Of a DNA stretch of 64,000 nucleotides, positions 14,939 to 23,000 are shown one piece after another. Position 1 is the stretch's first letter. Each line of letters begins with the position of its first letter. Position numbers and translations under genes: made by a program. Below the pieces are notes generated by a model. That model saw only the letters and a program-made list of their open reading frames with translations, did not search any database and was not told where the DNA came from. This DNA is from Kitasatospora aureofaciens (GTDB lineage Bacteria; Actinomycetota; Actinomycetes; Streptomycetales; Streptomycetaceae). The stretch covers positions 211,493 to 275,492 of the forward strand of contig NZ_JAHTKP010000006.1 of assembly GCF_019192735.1 (NCBI RefSeq). Reading direction: 5' to 3'.

Positions 14939-15442
14939 CCGTCCCGATCGGGCGGGGGCGAGTTCGGATCTGCTGCTTGCGGGCGACTCGGCACTCGGCG
15001 GGCTTGCGCACGGTCTGCGGGTCGGCGAAGAGCCTGCGCTGCGGAGCCGGGGCGGCGTCGGACACTGCCCACGGCCGGGCCTGGCGGTGGAAACGGAGGG
15101 TCGGACCCCTGGCCGACCCTATGCCCGCGATCCGACCGTAGGACGGTCGCAGGCGACAACTTGCTCCGCAAGGCGCAAGGAGTCCTTACCCCATAACTTG
15201 CTCCGACCTGGTCGGTGCTGGGGTAAGCAGCGCTTACCGCACAACTTGCTCCCATCGGGCACCGGTCGAACCCGCCCACGATGCGACTGACCGCTGACCT
15301 CCGGCATCCGCGAGGGCCTCGGGTGCTGGTCCGGTCTGGGTCGGTCGGCGATGTCGGGCCAGCTCCAACGGGCGGAGCCCGCCTTGAACCTCGTAGAGAA
15401 AATCTGGACGCACAGCTCCCTGGCCGTCCAGGGGCCGACGGG
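14939..15442. promoter_or_regulatory. Non-coding control or origin-like region of the AICE
   Basis: No gene is credible here. It contains a CGACCGT-AGG-ACGGTCG palindrome (15133-15149), an inverted CTTACCCC / GGGGTAAG pair (15185-15192, 15220-15227), and a 20-bp direct repeat at 15185-15204 and 15233-15252 with a half-copy (ACAACTTGCTCC) at 15156-15167. Spacing of about 48 bp and position near rep suggest replication or regulator-binding repeats. Confidence 0.5.
15156..15252. repeat. Iteron-like repeats with core AACTTGCTCC
   Basis: AACTTGCTCC occurs at 15158-15167, 15195-15204 and 15243-15252. In the last two it is preceded by CTTACC(C/G)CAnA, so the full repeat is 20 bp. Confidence 0.7.
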
Positions 15443-15865
15443 TCAGCGGCCTCGCTCGGTGCCGCCCGCTTCCAGAGCTTCGACGCGGGCACGCAGGGCG
15501 GTGAGCTGTTCGAGCGTCTCGGCCAGTGCCAGCTCCAATGCCTCGACGCGCGCCGCCGTCCCGCCGACGGGCGCGTTCCCCGCCTCCCCGTCACCTGAGT
15601 CACCGTCGGCGTCGGGGTGGGCGACGAAGGCTCCCTTGCCGGGGCGGGAGATCGCGTAGCCGTCCTGCTTCAGCAGTGCCATGGCCTTCTGCACGGACAG
15701 GCTGGAGGCCCCGTACTCCGCCATCAACACGGCCTGCGTCGGCAGCGCGTCCCCCGGCTTCAGCCCACCGGAGCGGATCCGCTCCCGCAGGGCCTCGGCG
15801 ATGACCTCGAACGTCAGCAGCACCGTGCCACCCCCCGGTCCACGCCCCCGCCGCCCCACCGTCAC
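15443..15865 (-). CDS. GntR-family regulator (KorSA-type)
   Basis: A 140-residue protein with a winged helix typical of GntR at about residues 18-80 (ALRERIRSGGLKPGDALPTQ; LMAEYGASSLSVQKAMALLK; GYAISRPGKGAFVA). It has no effector domain, only a Gly/Asp linker and a C-terminal coiled coil (EALELALAETLEQLTALRAR). This size and location, divergent from rep, match the KorSA repressor of pSAM2-like elements, which controls the activator and replication genes. Confidence 0.8.
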   Translation of the reverse strand: MTVGRRGRGPGGGTVLLTFEVIAEALRERIRSGGLKPGDALPTQAVLMAEYGASSLSVQKAMALLKQDGYAISRPGKGAFVAHPDADGDSGDGEAGNAPVGGTAARVEALELALAETLEQLTALRARVEALEAGGTERGR

Positions 15866-15984
15866 CGCAGGTCACCCCGCCTTCTCTGCGCCACTACCAC
15901 CGAAACCCGGCCCGTCCAAACCGGAAAACAGGGCCACAGTACCCGCATCCCAACCACCCACCGAAACAGATGAGGAGGGATGCA

Positions 15985-16005
15985 CTTGAATGCGCCCTTG
16001 AAGCG
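15985..16005. promoter_or_regulatory. Direct repeats upstream of rep, possible GntR operator
   Basis: CTTGAATGCG (15985-15994) and CTTGAAGCG (15997-16005) are 12 nt apart, in the promoter region between the GntR gene and rep. Binding by the adjacent GntR protein is an inference. Confidence 0.3.
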
Positions 16006-16163
16006 ATGCTACCTTCACGCACCGCCGGTGATCACCATCGCTGACCAGGTCAGACGCCCCCGGCCCACCACCCACGCGCACGGTTCCCTCGCACGCCGAC
16101 CACTCGGGTCGCCCCTCAGTCACCTCTCCTCTTCTCTCACCCCCTGCCGGAGGTCTGTCCCCC

Positions 16164-17894
16164 ATGCCCGCGCAGCTCCAACTCCTGGCCCCCGCACCCA
16201 CGTCCGCTCCCGCAAGCGGGGCATTCGCCGCACCGGCGGACGCGGGGAGCGCCAACGTGTCCGCGAACAGGGACTCGGCGCTGGAACGCCGGGCGCGACT
16301 GACCGCCAGGCTGGCCAAGCTCGCCGCCGCCGGACACCTCGCATCCCTGGCCCGGCAGATCGGCTCCCTCGGCGGCTGCGCCCGCCCGATCCGGATGACC
16401 GGACACCGCACCCGCCTGGACACTGCCACCGGCCAGATCCTCGACCACCTCGACACCCGCCACCTGCCCGCCGGCGAACTCCTGGTGCGCTGCGGCAACC
16501 GCCGCACCACCCGCTGCCCGGCCTGCTCCACCCTCTACCGCTACGACACCTACCAGCTCATCGCCGCCGGACTACGCGGCGGCAAGACCGTCCCGGTCAG
16601 CGTCGCCACCCACCCCCGCGTCTTCGCCACCCTCACCGCCCCCGGCTTCGGCCCCGTCCACAACCAACCCGGCACCGCCCCCTGCACCTGCGGCACCCGC
16701 CACCCCGACGGCGACCCGCTCCTCGGCACGCCGCTGACCCCGCAGCGGTACGACTACACCGGCGCGGTCCTGTGGAACGCCCACGCTCCCGCCCTGTGGG
16801 CTCGCTTCACCACCCACCTGCGCCGAGAGATCGCCAACGCCGCCGGACTGACCCAGCGCACCCTGCGCCACCACGCCACGCTCTCCTACGCCAAGGTCGC
16901 CGAGTACCAAAAGCGCGGCCAGATCCACTTCCACACCGTCATCCGCCTCGACGGACCCACCGGCCCCGCCAGCACCCCTCCCGCCTGGGCCACCACCGAA
17001 CTCCTTGATCACGCCGTCCGCGCCGCTGCCAAGCGCACCCGCGTCCAGCACCAACACCTCTCCGGGGCTGGGGAGGCCGACCGGGCACAGCCGCCGGAGC
17101 CCTCGGTGTTCCGGTTCGGGCGGCAGATCGATGTCCGCGCGATCCGCAGTACCGACTTCACCGGCGACGGCCCAGTCACCGACCGGCACGTCGCCGCCTA
17201 CATCGCCAAGTACGCCACCAAGGGAGCCGAGACCACCACCGGCACCCTCGACCGCCGACTGCGCTTCCTGGCCGAACTCGCCCAGTACGACCTCGCCGAC
17301 CACGCCCGCCGCATGATCCACACCGCCTGGCACCTCGGCGCACGCCCTGAGCACGCCCACCTCCGCCTGCGCCAGTGGGCCCACATGCTCGGCTTCCGAG
17401 GCCACTTCTCCACCCGCACCCGCCGCTACTCCACCACCCTCACCCACCTCCGAGCCGAACGCACCACCTGGCGCACCCGTCAAGACGACGCCTCCTCTGC
17501 CTCGACGCCGCTCGACCCGGCCCTGGTCGGCCGACACGCCGGTCAGGAACCGACTGGTGAGGGCCAGCCGGTCACTGACCGGCACAGTGACCGCGATGAC
17601 CGCGCTGACCTGACCGCCGGTCACACCGACCCCGGTCCCGGTCACCGCGCCGGTCACCGAGCGAAGGACGGGCGATCCGGCGGCGCGGACACGACTCTGG
17701 TGATCTCGCGCTGGCAGTACGCGGGAACCGGCCTCCTGCCCGAACTCGCCCACCTCACTGACCTCCTGGCCACCACACCGCGCCCTCGACCCGAGCACCC
17801 GAGCCGCCCCCGGCATGCGCGGCGCCCCGGTGACCGAGCCGGTCACTCCACCGGCCCGGTCACCGCCACTGTCCAGGCGGAGGCGGTCGCGTGA
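16164..17894 (+). CDS. Replication initiator protein, RepSA family
   Basis: A 576-residue initiator of rolling-circle-type replication of actinomycete integrative elements. Recognisable parts are the zinc-finger-like LLVRCGNRRTTRCPACSTLY (about residues 108-130), PVSVATHPRVFATLTAPGFG, and the HUH-like motif GQIHFHTVIRLDG at about residue 253, preceded by SYAKVAEYQKRG. The middle DFTGDGPVTDRHVAAYIAKY, then ATKGAE, is typical of the family. A GGAGG ribosome site precedes ATG 16164. It overlaps xis by 4 nt. Confidence 0.9.
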   Translation: MPAQLQLLAPAPTSAPASGAFAAPADAGSANVSANRDSALERRARLTARLAKLAAAGHLASLARQIGSLGGCARPIRMTGHRTRLDTATGQILDHLDTRHLPAGELLVRCGNRRTTRCPACSTLYRYDTYQLIAAGLRGGKTVPVSVATHPRVFATLTAPGFGPVHNQPGTAPCTCGTRHPDGDPLLGTPLTPQRYDYTGAVLWNAHAPALWARFTTHLRREIANAAGLTQRTLRHHATLSYAKVAEYQKRGQIHFHTVIRLDGPTGPASTPPAWATTELLDHAVRAAAKRTRVQHQHLSGAGEADRAQPPEPSVFRFGRQIDVRAIRSTDFTGDGPVTDRHVAAYIAKYATKGAETTTGTLDRRLRFLAELAQYDLADHARRMIHTAWHLGARPEHAHLRLRQWAHMLGFRGHFSTRTRRYSTTLTHLRAERTTWRTRQDDASSASTPLDPALVGRHAGQEPTGEGQPVTDRHSDRDDRADLTAGHTDPGPGHRAGHRAKDGRSGGADTTLVISRWQYAGTGLLPELAHLTDLLATTPRPRPEHPSRPRHARRPGDRAGHSTGPVTATVQAEAVA

Positions 17895-18076
17895 CCGTCG
17901 ACGCCGAACTCCTCACCGTTCCCGAGGTCATGGCGCGCCTGAAGATCAGCCGCTCCACCGTCTACGACCTCATCCGCACCCGGCGACTGGCCTCGATCAC
18001 CATCGGCCGCGCCCGCCGCATCCCCACCCACGCCCTGACCGCCCTCGTCCACCATCAACTCGCAGAGGCAGCCTGA
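17891..18076 (+). CDS. Excisionase / MerR-type HTH protein
   Basis: A 61-residue protein starting GTG inside the rep stop (GTGA overlap). LLTVPEVMARLKISRSTVYD, then LIRTRRLASITIGRARRIP is the classic 'helix-turn-helix domain' of small excisionases. It assists the adjacent integrase in excision. Its stop overlaps the integrase ATG. Confidence 0.85.
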   Translation: MTVDAELLTVPEVMARLKISRSTVYDLIRTRRLASITIGRARRIPTHALTALVHHQLAEAA

Positions 18077-19395
18077 TGACCACCACCCCCGACACCAACC
18101 CCGCCCCCGCCGGTTCGCGCAGGGTCCGCGCCAATGGCGACGGCACCGTCTACCAGCGCAAGGACGGCCGCTGGGAAGCCGCCGGCTACGTCCTGGCCGT
18201 CGGCGACACCCGCAAGCGCGTCCGTGTCTACGGCACCACCCGCAAGGACGCCCTCGCCAAGCTCACCGAGAAGATCGCCACCAGCAACCGCGGAGTCCCC
18301 GCCCCCTCTGCACAGGGCAGCGTCGCAGCATTCCTCACCTACTGGCTGGAGACCGTCGCCGTCCATCGCCTCCGCGAGAACACCCACACCCGCTACACCG
18401 CCTGCACCCGCCTCTACCTCATCCCCGGCCTCGGCAAGAAGAAGCTCTCCAAGCTCACCGCCAAGGACGTCCGCACCTGGCTCGACCAACTCCGCACCAC
18501 CTGCCAGTGCTGCGCACGTGGCCTCGACACCGCCCGCGACCAGCCCCAGTGCTGCGCCGCCGGCAAGTGCTGCTCCAAGCGGCTCTCCCCGCTGACCCTC
18601 GCCTACGTCCACTCCGTGCTCAAATCCGCGCTGGAGCACGCCGTCCGGGAGGAGGAGATTCCTCGCAACGTCGCCCGCAACGTGCGCATGGGCACACCCC
18701 GCCCCCGCCGCTTCGAGCCGCTGACCGTCGACGAGGCCCGCGACCTCCTCACCGCTGTGCGCGGTCACCGGCTTCAGGCCCTCTTCGAGCTCGCCCTGCG
18801 CACTGGCCTGCGCAAGGGCGAACTCCTCGGCCTGCGCTGGGAAGACCTCGACCTGATCGGCGGCACCGCCAGCATCCGCCGAACCCTCCAGCGCACCAAC
18901 AGTGGTGGTCTCACCGCCCTGCCCACCAAGACGCAGAGCTCAGAGCGTCGCATCGCCCTGCCCACCGAATGCCTGCACTCGCTGCGGGACCATCGCGACC
19001 GACAGGCCCAGGAGCGCGAAGCGGCAGGCGAAGGCTGGTCGGACAGCTGCTACGTCTTCACCGCCCCGGGCGGCGGCCCGATCGAAGGGGCCACCCTCAC
19101 CCGGCACTTCAACACCCTGCTCCGCCGGGCAACGCTTCGCCGTATCCGCTTCCACGACCTCAGGCACACGGCGGCGACCCTCCTCCTGGAACAGGGCGTC
19201 GAACTCGTCGTGATCAAGGAGCTTCTCGGACACGCCCACATCGGCGTCACCGCCACCGTGTACGCCCACGTCCGGCTCCGCCTCCAACGAGACTCCATCG
19301 ACCTCCTCGGCCAGGCCCTCCGCGACGCCATCGACCCCGCCACCGAGCGGGACGACGGCGACGAACCGCCAGTTTGTGCAGCACCCGTCCGCTGA
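18076..19395 (+). CDS. Tyrosine-type site-specific integrase
   Basis: A 439-residue integrase starting in the TGATG overlap with xis. Arm-binding region: GDGTVYQRKDGRWEAAGYV. Core-binding region: about residues 78-200, with an inserted Cys-rich loop (TCQCCARGLDTARDQPQCCA). Catalytic residues: R246 (GLRKGELLGLRW), H360-x-x-R363 (HDLRH), H386 and Y396 (ATVYAHV). All are present, so it should be active. The stop is 1 nt before att-like site D, as in other elements where attP abuts int. Confidence 0.93.
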   Translation: MTTTPDTNPAPAGSRRVRANGDGTVYQRKDGRWEAAGYVLAVGDTRKRVRVYGTTRKDALAKLTEKIATSNRGVPAPSAQGSVAAFLTYWLETVAVHRLRENTHTRYTACTRLYLIPGLGKKKLSKLTAKDVRTWLDQLRTTCQCCARGLDTARDQPQCCAAGKCCSKRLSPLTLAYVHSVLKSALEHAVREEEIPRNVARNVRMGTPRPRRFEPLTVDEARDLLTAVRGHRLQALFELALRTGLRKGELLGLRWEDLDLIGGTASIRRTLQRTNSGGLTALPTKTQSSERRIALPTECLHSLRDHRDRQAQEREAAGEGWSDSCYVFTAPGGGPIEGATLTRHFNTLLRRATLRRIRFHDLRHTAATLLLEQGVELVVIKELLGHAHIGVTATVYAHVRLRLQRDSIDLLGQALRDAIDPATERDDGDEPPVCAAPVR

Positions 19396-19396
19396 C

Positions 19397-19421
19397 GTTG
19401 CCGTCAACTACTGCCGTCAGA
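19397..19421. other. att-like site D (right end of element 2)
   Basis: The 25 bases start with GTTGCCGTCAACTACTG and end with CCGTCAGA; they match site C with two one-base gaps and one mismatch. It begins directly after the integrase stop codon. Confidence 0.6.
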
Positions 19422-19428
19422 CACCCAG

Positions 19429-19458
19429 GGGCCCGCCGGGAACAAGCCCGGCGGGCCC
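19429..19458 (+). terminator. Terminator of the integrase operon
   Basis: Perfect 12-bp stem GGGCCCGCCGGG with its complement around an AACAAG loop, 33 nt past the integrase stop. Between here and 19638 I see nothing else. Confidence 0.75.
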
Positions 19459-19637
19459 TCCGAATTTAAACCCGGCCTCATTACTCTCAGCCTTGCAAGG
19501 CAAGCTCCATCAGGACCGCCGGGTATTGCCGGAAGCGTTTGCCTCCCCAGGCCAGCCGGTACGGAGGAAGGTGACTTCGCTACTCACGCGGGCGGCCCAC
19601 CTCGAGGAATTTCCGATAAACGAGGTGTAGTAGCCAT

Positions 19638-19675
19638 GAGGCCCCGCCGGATGACCATCACCCGGCGGGGCTCTC
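19638..19675 (-). terminator. Terminator of the rhs-immunity operon
   Basis: GCCCCGCCGG (19641-19650) pairs with 19662-19671; GAG/CTC extend the stem with one bulge. It lies 65 nt past the immunity gene 3 stop. Confidence 0.65.
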
Positions 19676-19739
19676 CATACCCGCTCGCGAATAGAGGCGG
19701 CGAGACCCCGGCCGGCCAGGATCTCGCCGTCAATGAAAG

Positions 19740-20018
19740 CTAGGTTGCCTTGAAGTACGGAAGCCCTCGCTCCGCTCGAGCTGACATCTCCTCGTACGAC
19801 GCGACCATCAAAGCGACTTGCTCCACCAGCTCACGCATGGGATAGGAGACCTCCTCCGCATCCCCACTCTCGATGGCCCTGGAGAGCTCTTCCACTGTCT
19901 CCTGCAGGCACTTCAGAGAATCGCCCTGGATCGACAACGCCGGGTACTTCCTGTCTGGCAGCTGCACGAGAGCGAGGTTTCCAGCGCTTCCCAACAGCTG
20001 CGCAGTCTGATCCGCCAT
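19740..20018 (-). CDS. Putative immunity protein 3 (cognate to the Rhs toxin)
   Basis: A 92-residue acidic protein (ALVQLPDRKYPALSIQGDSL; CLQETVEELSRAIESGDAEE) directly downstream of rhs, 10 nt after its stop. Position and size fit an immunity protein protecting against the nucleotidyltransferase-like CT. No family is named with confidence. The fold looks like a short beta-hairpin followed by three helices. Confidence 0.6.
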   Translation of the reverse strand: MADQTAQLLGSAGNLALVQLPDRKYPALSIQGDSLKCLQETVEELSRAIESGDAEEVSYPMRELVEQVALMVASYEEMSARAERGLPYFKAT

Positions 20019-20027
20019 AACTCACCC

Positions 20028-23000
20028 TTAACAAGTCGGATGGAACGTAATGTAAGGCTCCGTGTCAACCAGCGGGCCAGTGAAGATATCCTGCTGACGT
20101 CCGAGGCCCACGGTGATGTCAGCCTTCGGCAGTGAACTCGAGACCGAATGTTTGACGCGACTGTTGATCCCAGTAATGACATAGTCCCAGTCAGACGTGG
20201 GTCCAGGGGTTCCGGCCGCCCGACTACCCACGACGGAGATCGGTTGGCCGATCCTATTCGCCGCGTTCTGGATCCTACGGATCTCCGATAGCGTCAGGTT
20301 GTCCAGACTCGCACCCGGGCCGACCTCCGGGCCAGGCTGATCGCTGTTATGTACAAGGACGGGCGTGTCCCCGGCGAGTACATAGTACGTGTGAAGGTTG
20401 GCGACGGTCAGATTGTGGGCAACTCGCGGTGCGGTGGTGTAGGTACGGGTTGCGAGCACCAGGACAACGCCACGCCCAGGGGAATAGAGCCGGTGGCCCA
20501 CCTGAAGATCCTGAGCGTCAACCCAGGTCCGAGCTGTTTCGTCCCAGTAAGGGTGATGAGCAGTCGAGACCAGCGGGTCCGCTACGCGAGGAGCAACCTT
20601 CTCGCCCGGAGTTGCGAGTGTTAGTTCCGTGAACTGGGTGTCACCACGGCCGATTATCTTGGCCATGACCGGTTCTGTTGCCGTCCGGCCCGTGTTCGGG
20701 TCAGTCGCCATGACGGAATCGCCGGGTTTTACATCACCGATAGGCTTGGCACTTCCATCAGCCATCAGGACGGGTGTATCCGGCGGGAAGCTGTTGAACT
20801 CACATGCTGCAGCTGCCGCTTCTTCCGGCGCCAGCCCTTTCGCTACCCTCCGTGTCGCGATCGCCATGAGGAGCATTCCAACGGCTTCGCCACCTGTGTA
20901 AGCGTACTCACCGTTCTGGATTTGGTTGTAGATCTGGTTTCCGGTGTCAACTAGCGCGGCACCGGCCTTGATCGACATCGCGATCGGGTTTGCCGACGTG
21001 GCGACCGACTTGCAGGCGTCCCCGCTCCAGTCGATCACGCAGCCCTTGAGGTCACCGAGTGGCTGGAGCGCTCCCTTGACGGTCCCGACGATGCTGTCCT
21101 TGAAGCCATCCCAGAATCCGCGCTTCTTGGGCTTCGGGGGTGGCGGAGCAATTGGCCTGATCGGCTTGTAGCCCGGGGCGCTGTCGATCAGCCGATACAG
21201 AGCAGAATCCGAAACGTAGTTCGCCGTCGTCTCAGCTGCGTTCTTCATGGTGATCGTTCCGGCCGAGCCGCAGTCGTAGAGCGTGCCGCACTCCTCGGAC
21301 TTGAGGCCGTTGGGGTCAGAGCGGTTGACCGGGTCGTCGTTGCCGTAGGCGTAGGCGTTCCATTGGAGTGGATCGCCTGCGTCCAGGATCGGGTCGGGGC
21401 TGAGGAAGCGGCCCGTGGTGGGCTGGTACTGCCGGGCGCCGAGGTTGGTGAAGCCGGTGGTGTCGTCCTTGAGGCCGTTGACGAAGCCCTTGTCGCCCGA
21501 CCACGAGCTGGCCAGGGAGCCGGCTCCGCGGGGTGCGCCGAAGGGGTCGAAGGAGCGGCGGGACTCGTTCGTCGTCGTCGAGTCGATGGACAGGGCGTTG
21601 CTGCCGTGGCGGTCGGCGAATTGATAGGTGAGCTTGTCCGGGCCCTGGCGGACCAGGGTGACGCCTCCCGGGATGCTGTAGTAGCGAGTGCCGGTGCTGG
21701 TCTTGCTGTTGGTGTCGTAGGTGAGTTCGTCGCCGCCGCCGAGGTTGACGGTGGTCTTGCCAGGGTTGCGGCGCACGATCTGGTTGCCGTCGGCGTCGTA
21801 GACGTACGTCGTGGTCTGCCCGCCCTGAGTCAGCGAGGCGAGCTTGCCCTCGATGTCCCAGGCCAGTGTTGCGCCGTTCGCGGCGTCCGTCGCGTTCCAG
21901 GTGGAACTCGACCACTTCTCCTGCCAGTTCGGTGCGTAGACACTGAACTTGCCGTCGTCCTGGACGACCGCGAAGTAGCCGCTCCCAGCACCGGCCACGG
22001 TCTGCGAGGACCACAGCATGGTGCGCTGCGGGTCGTAGACCACGAAGTTGCCGTCGTCCTGCATGGTCGCCCAGGCGCCCGGGTGGTTCTGGGTGTTGGT
22101 GGACCAGATGGCCTGGCCGGTGCGCAGGGAGCTGAGCACCAGGTTGCCGTCGGCCTGCATCGCGAGCTGGACGCTGTTGGAGCGCACCGACTCGCCGGAG
22201 TTGAGGACCAAGCCGGCGCCCAGCGTCTTGTTACCGCCGGGGTTACTGATCTGCGTGGTGTTGCCGGCCGCGTCGTACTGGTCGGTGCCCTGGTTGTAGG
22301 AGCCGCCGGCGAACGTGGACTTGCCGGTGGCCAGCGCGTGCGGGCCTCCGGTTCCGCCGCCCGTGCCGGCCGCGGTGGTCGGCGCATTGCGGGTGCCAGG
22401 GGCCGGGAAGGTCTGGTCGACCGTCGCGTCCTTGGTCGGATCCCCCACCAGGCTGTGGTTGACCAGCTTGGTGCGGTTGCCGGCAGTGTCGTAGGTGTAG
22501 TCCTGCCAGTAGGCGGCACTGCCGCCGACGGTGGTCTTGGCCGGCGCGGTCGCCCCGCTGGTGGGCGTGGCATTGGCGCAGGCGCCCTGACCGCCGAGCG
22601 ACGGGGTTGGCTGGTTGAGCTGCCCGGTGTCGCTCCACGCGGTGGTGAGGCGGCCCAGGTAGTCGTAGGTGAAGCACTGCAGGTCGGTGGCGGCCGGGGT
22701 GTTGTCGGGAATGGCCCGGATCGCGGTGACCTTGCCGGCCGGGTTGTAGGCGTAGGTCGTGTTCTGGACGGTGCCGGTGGTGGCGGTCTGCTTGTCGACG
22801 TATTGGGTCAGCAGGCGTCCGGTCGGCTCGTCGTAGGTGTTGGTCGCGACGATCTGGGTGCCCCACGGGTTCATGGTGGAGCGGATGTTGCGCCCGTAGG
22901 CGTCCCAGTCCGCTTGGCGGAGGTAGGTGATGCCCGCGCCGCCCATGTCGCTGAGGAGGCCGTTGGCCTCGTAGTTGTAGGTGATCGATTCCTGGGCGAG

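Larger units (their letters stand above)
12813..19421. mobile_element. AICE (pSAM2-like integrative element 2)
   Basis: A 6.6-kb element between att-like sites C and D. It carries two small element genes, an XRE-TPR regulator, a repeat-containing non-coding region, a GntR repressor, a RepSA-like initiator, an excisionase and a tyrosine integrase. The order rep-xis-int with overlapping genes is the canonical actinomycete integrative and conjugative element core. There is no TraB/FtsK-like translocase and no Spd genes, so autonomous transfer is unlikely, though excision and rolling-circle-type replication may work. Confidence 0.8.

Noticed and set aside
13786..15141. 451-codon plus-strand frame overlapping the XRE-TPR gene
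   Set aside because: Arg/Gly-rich shadow of the regulator gene; no domain.
15980..17008. Plus-strand frame with a good ribosome site just upstream of rep
   Set aside because: It is rep in another frame (Arg/Pro/His-rich). The GAGGAGGG before ATG 15980 may be incidental or serve a very short leader.
7128..19415. tRNA gene as AICE integration site
   Set aside because: I looked for a tRNA 3' end at all four att-like sites; none shows a T-arm consensus or a CCA-adjacent acceptor stem.
7816..20393. CRISPR-like interpretation of the three similar 50-bp segments
   Set aside because: They are protein-coding toxin-junction copies kilobases apart, not an array.
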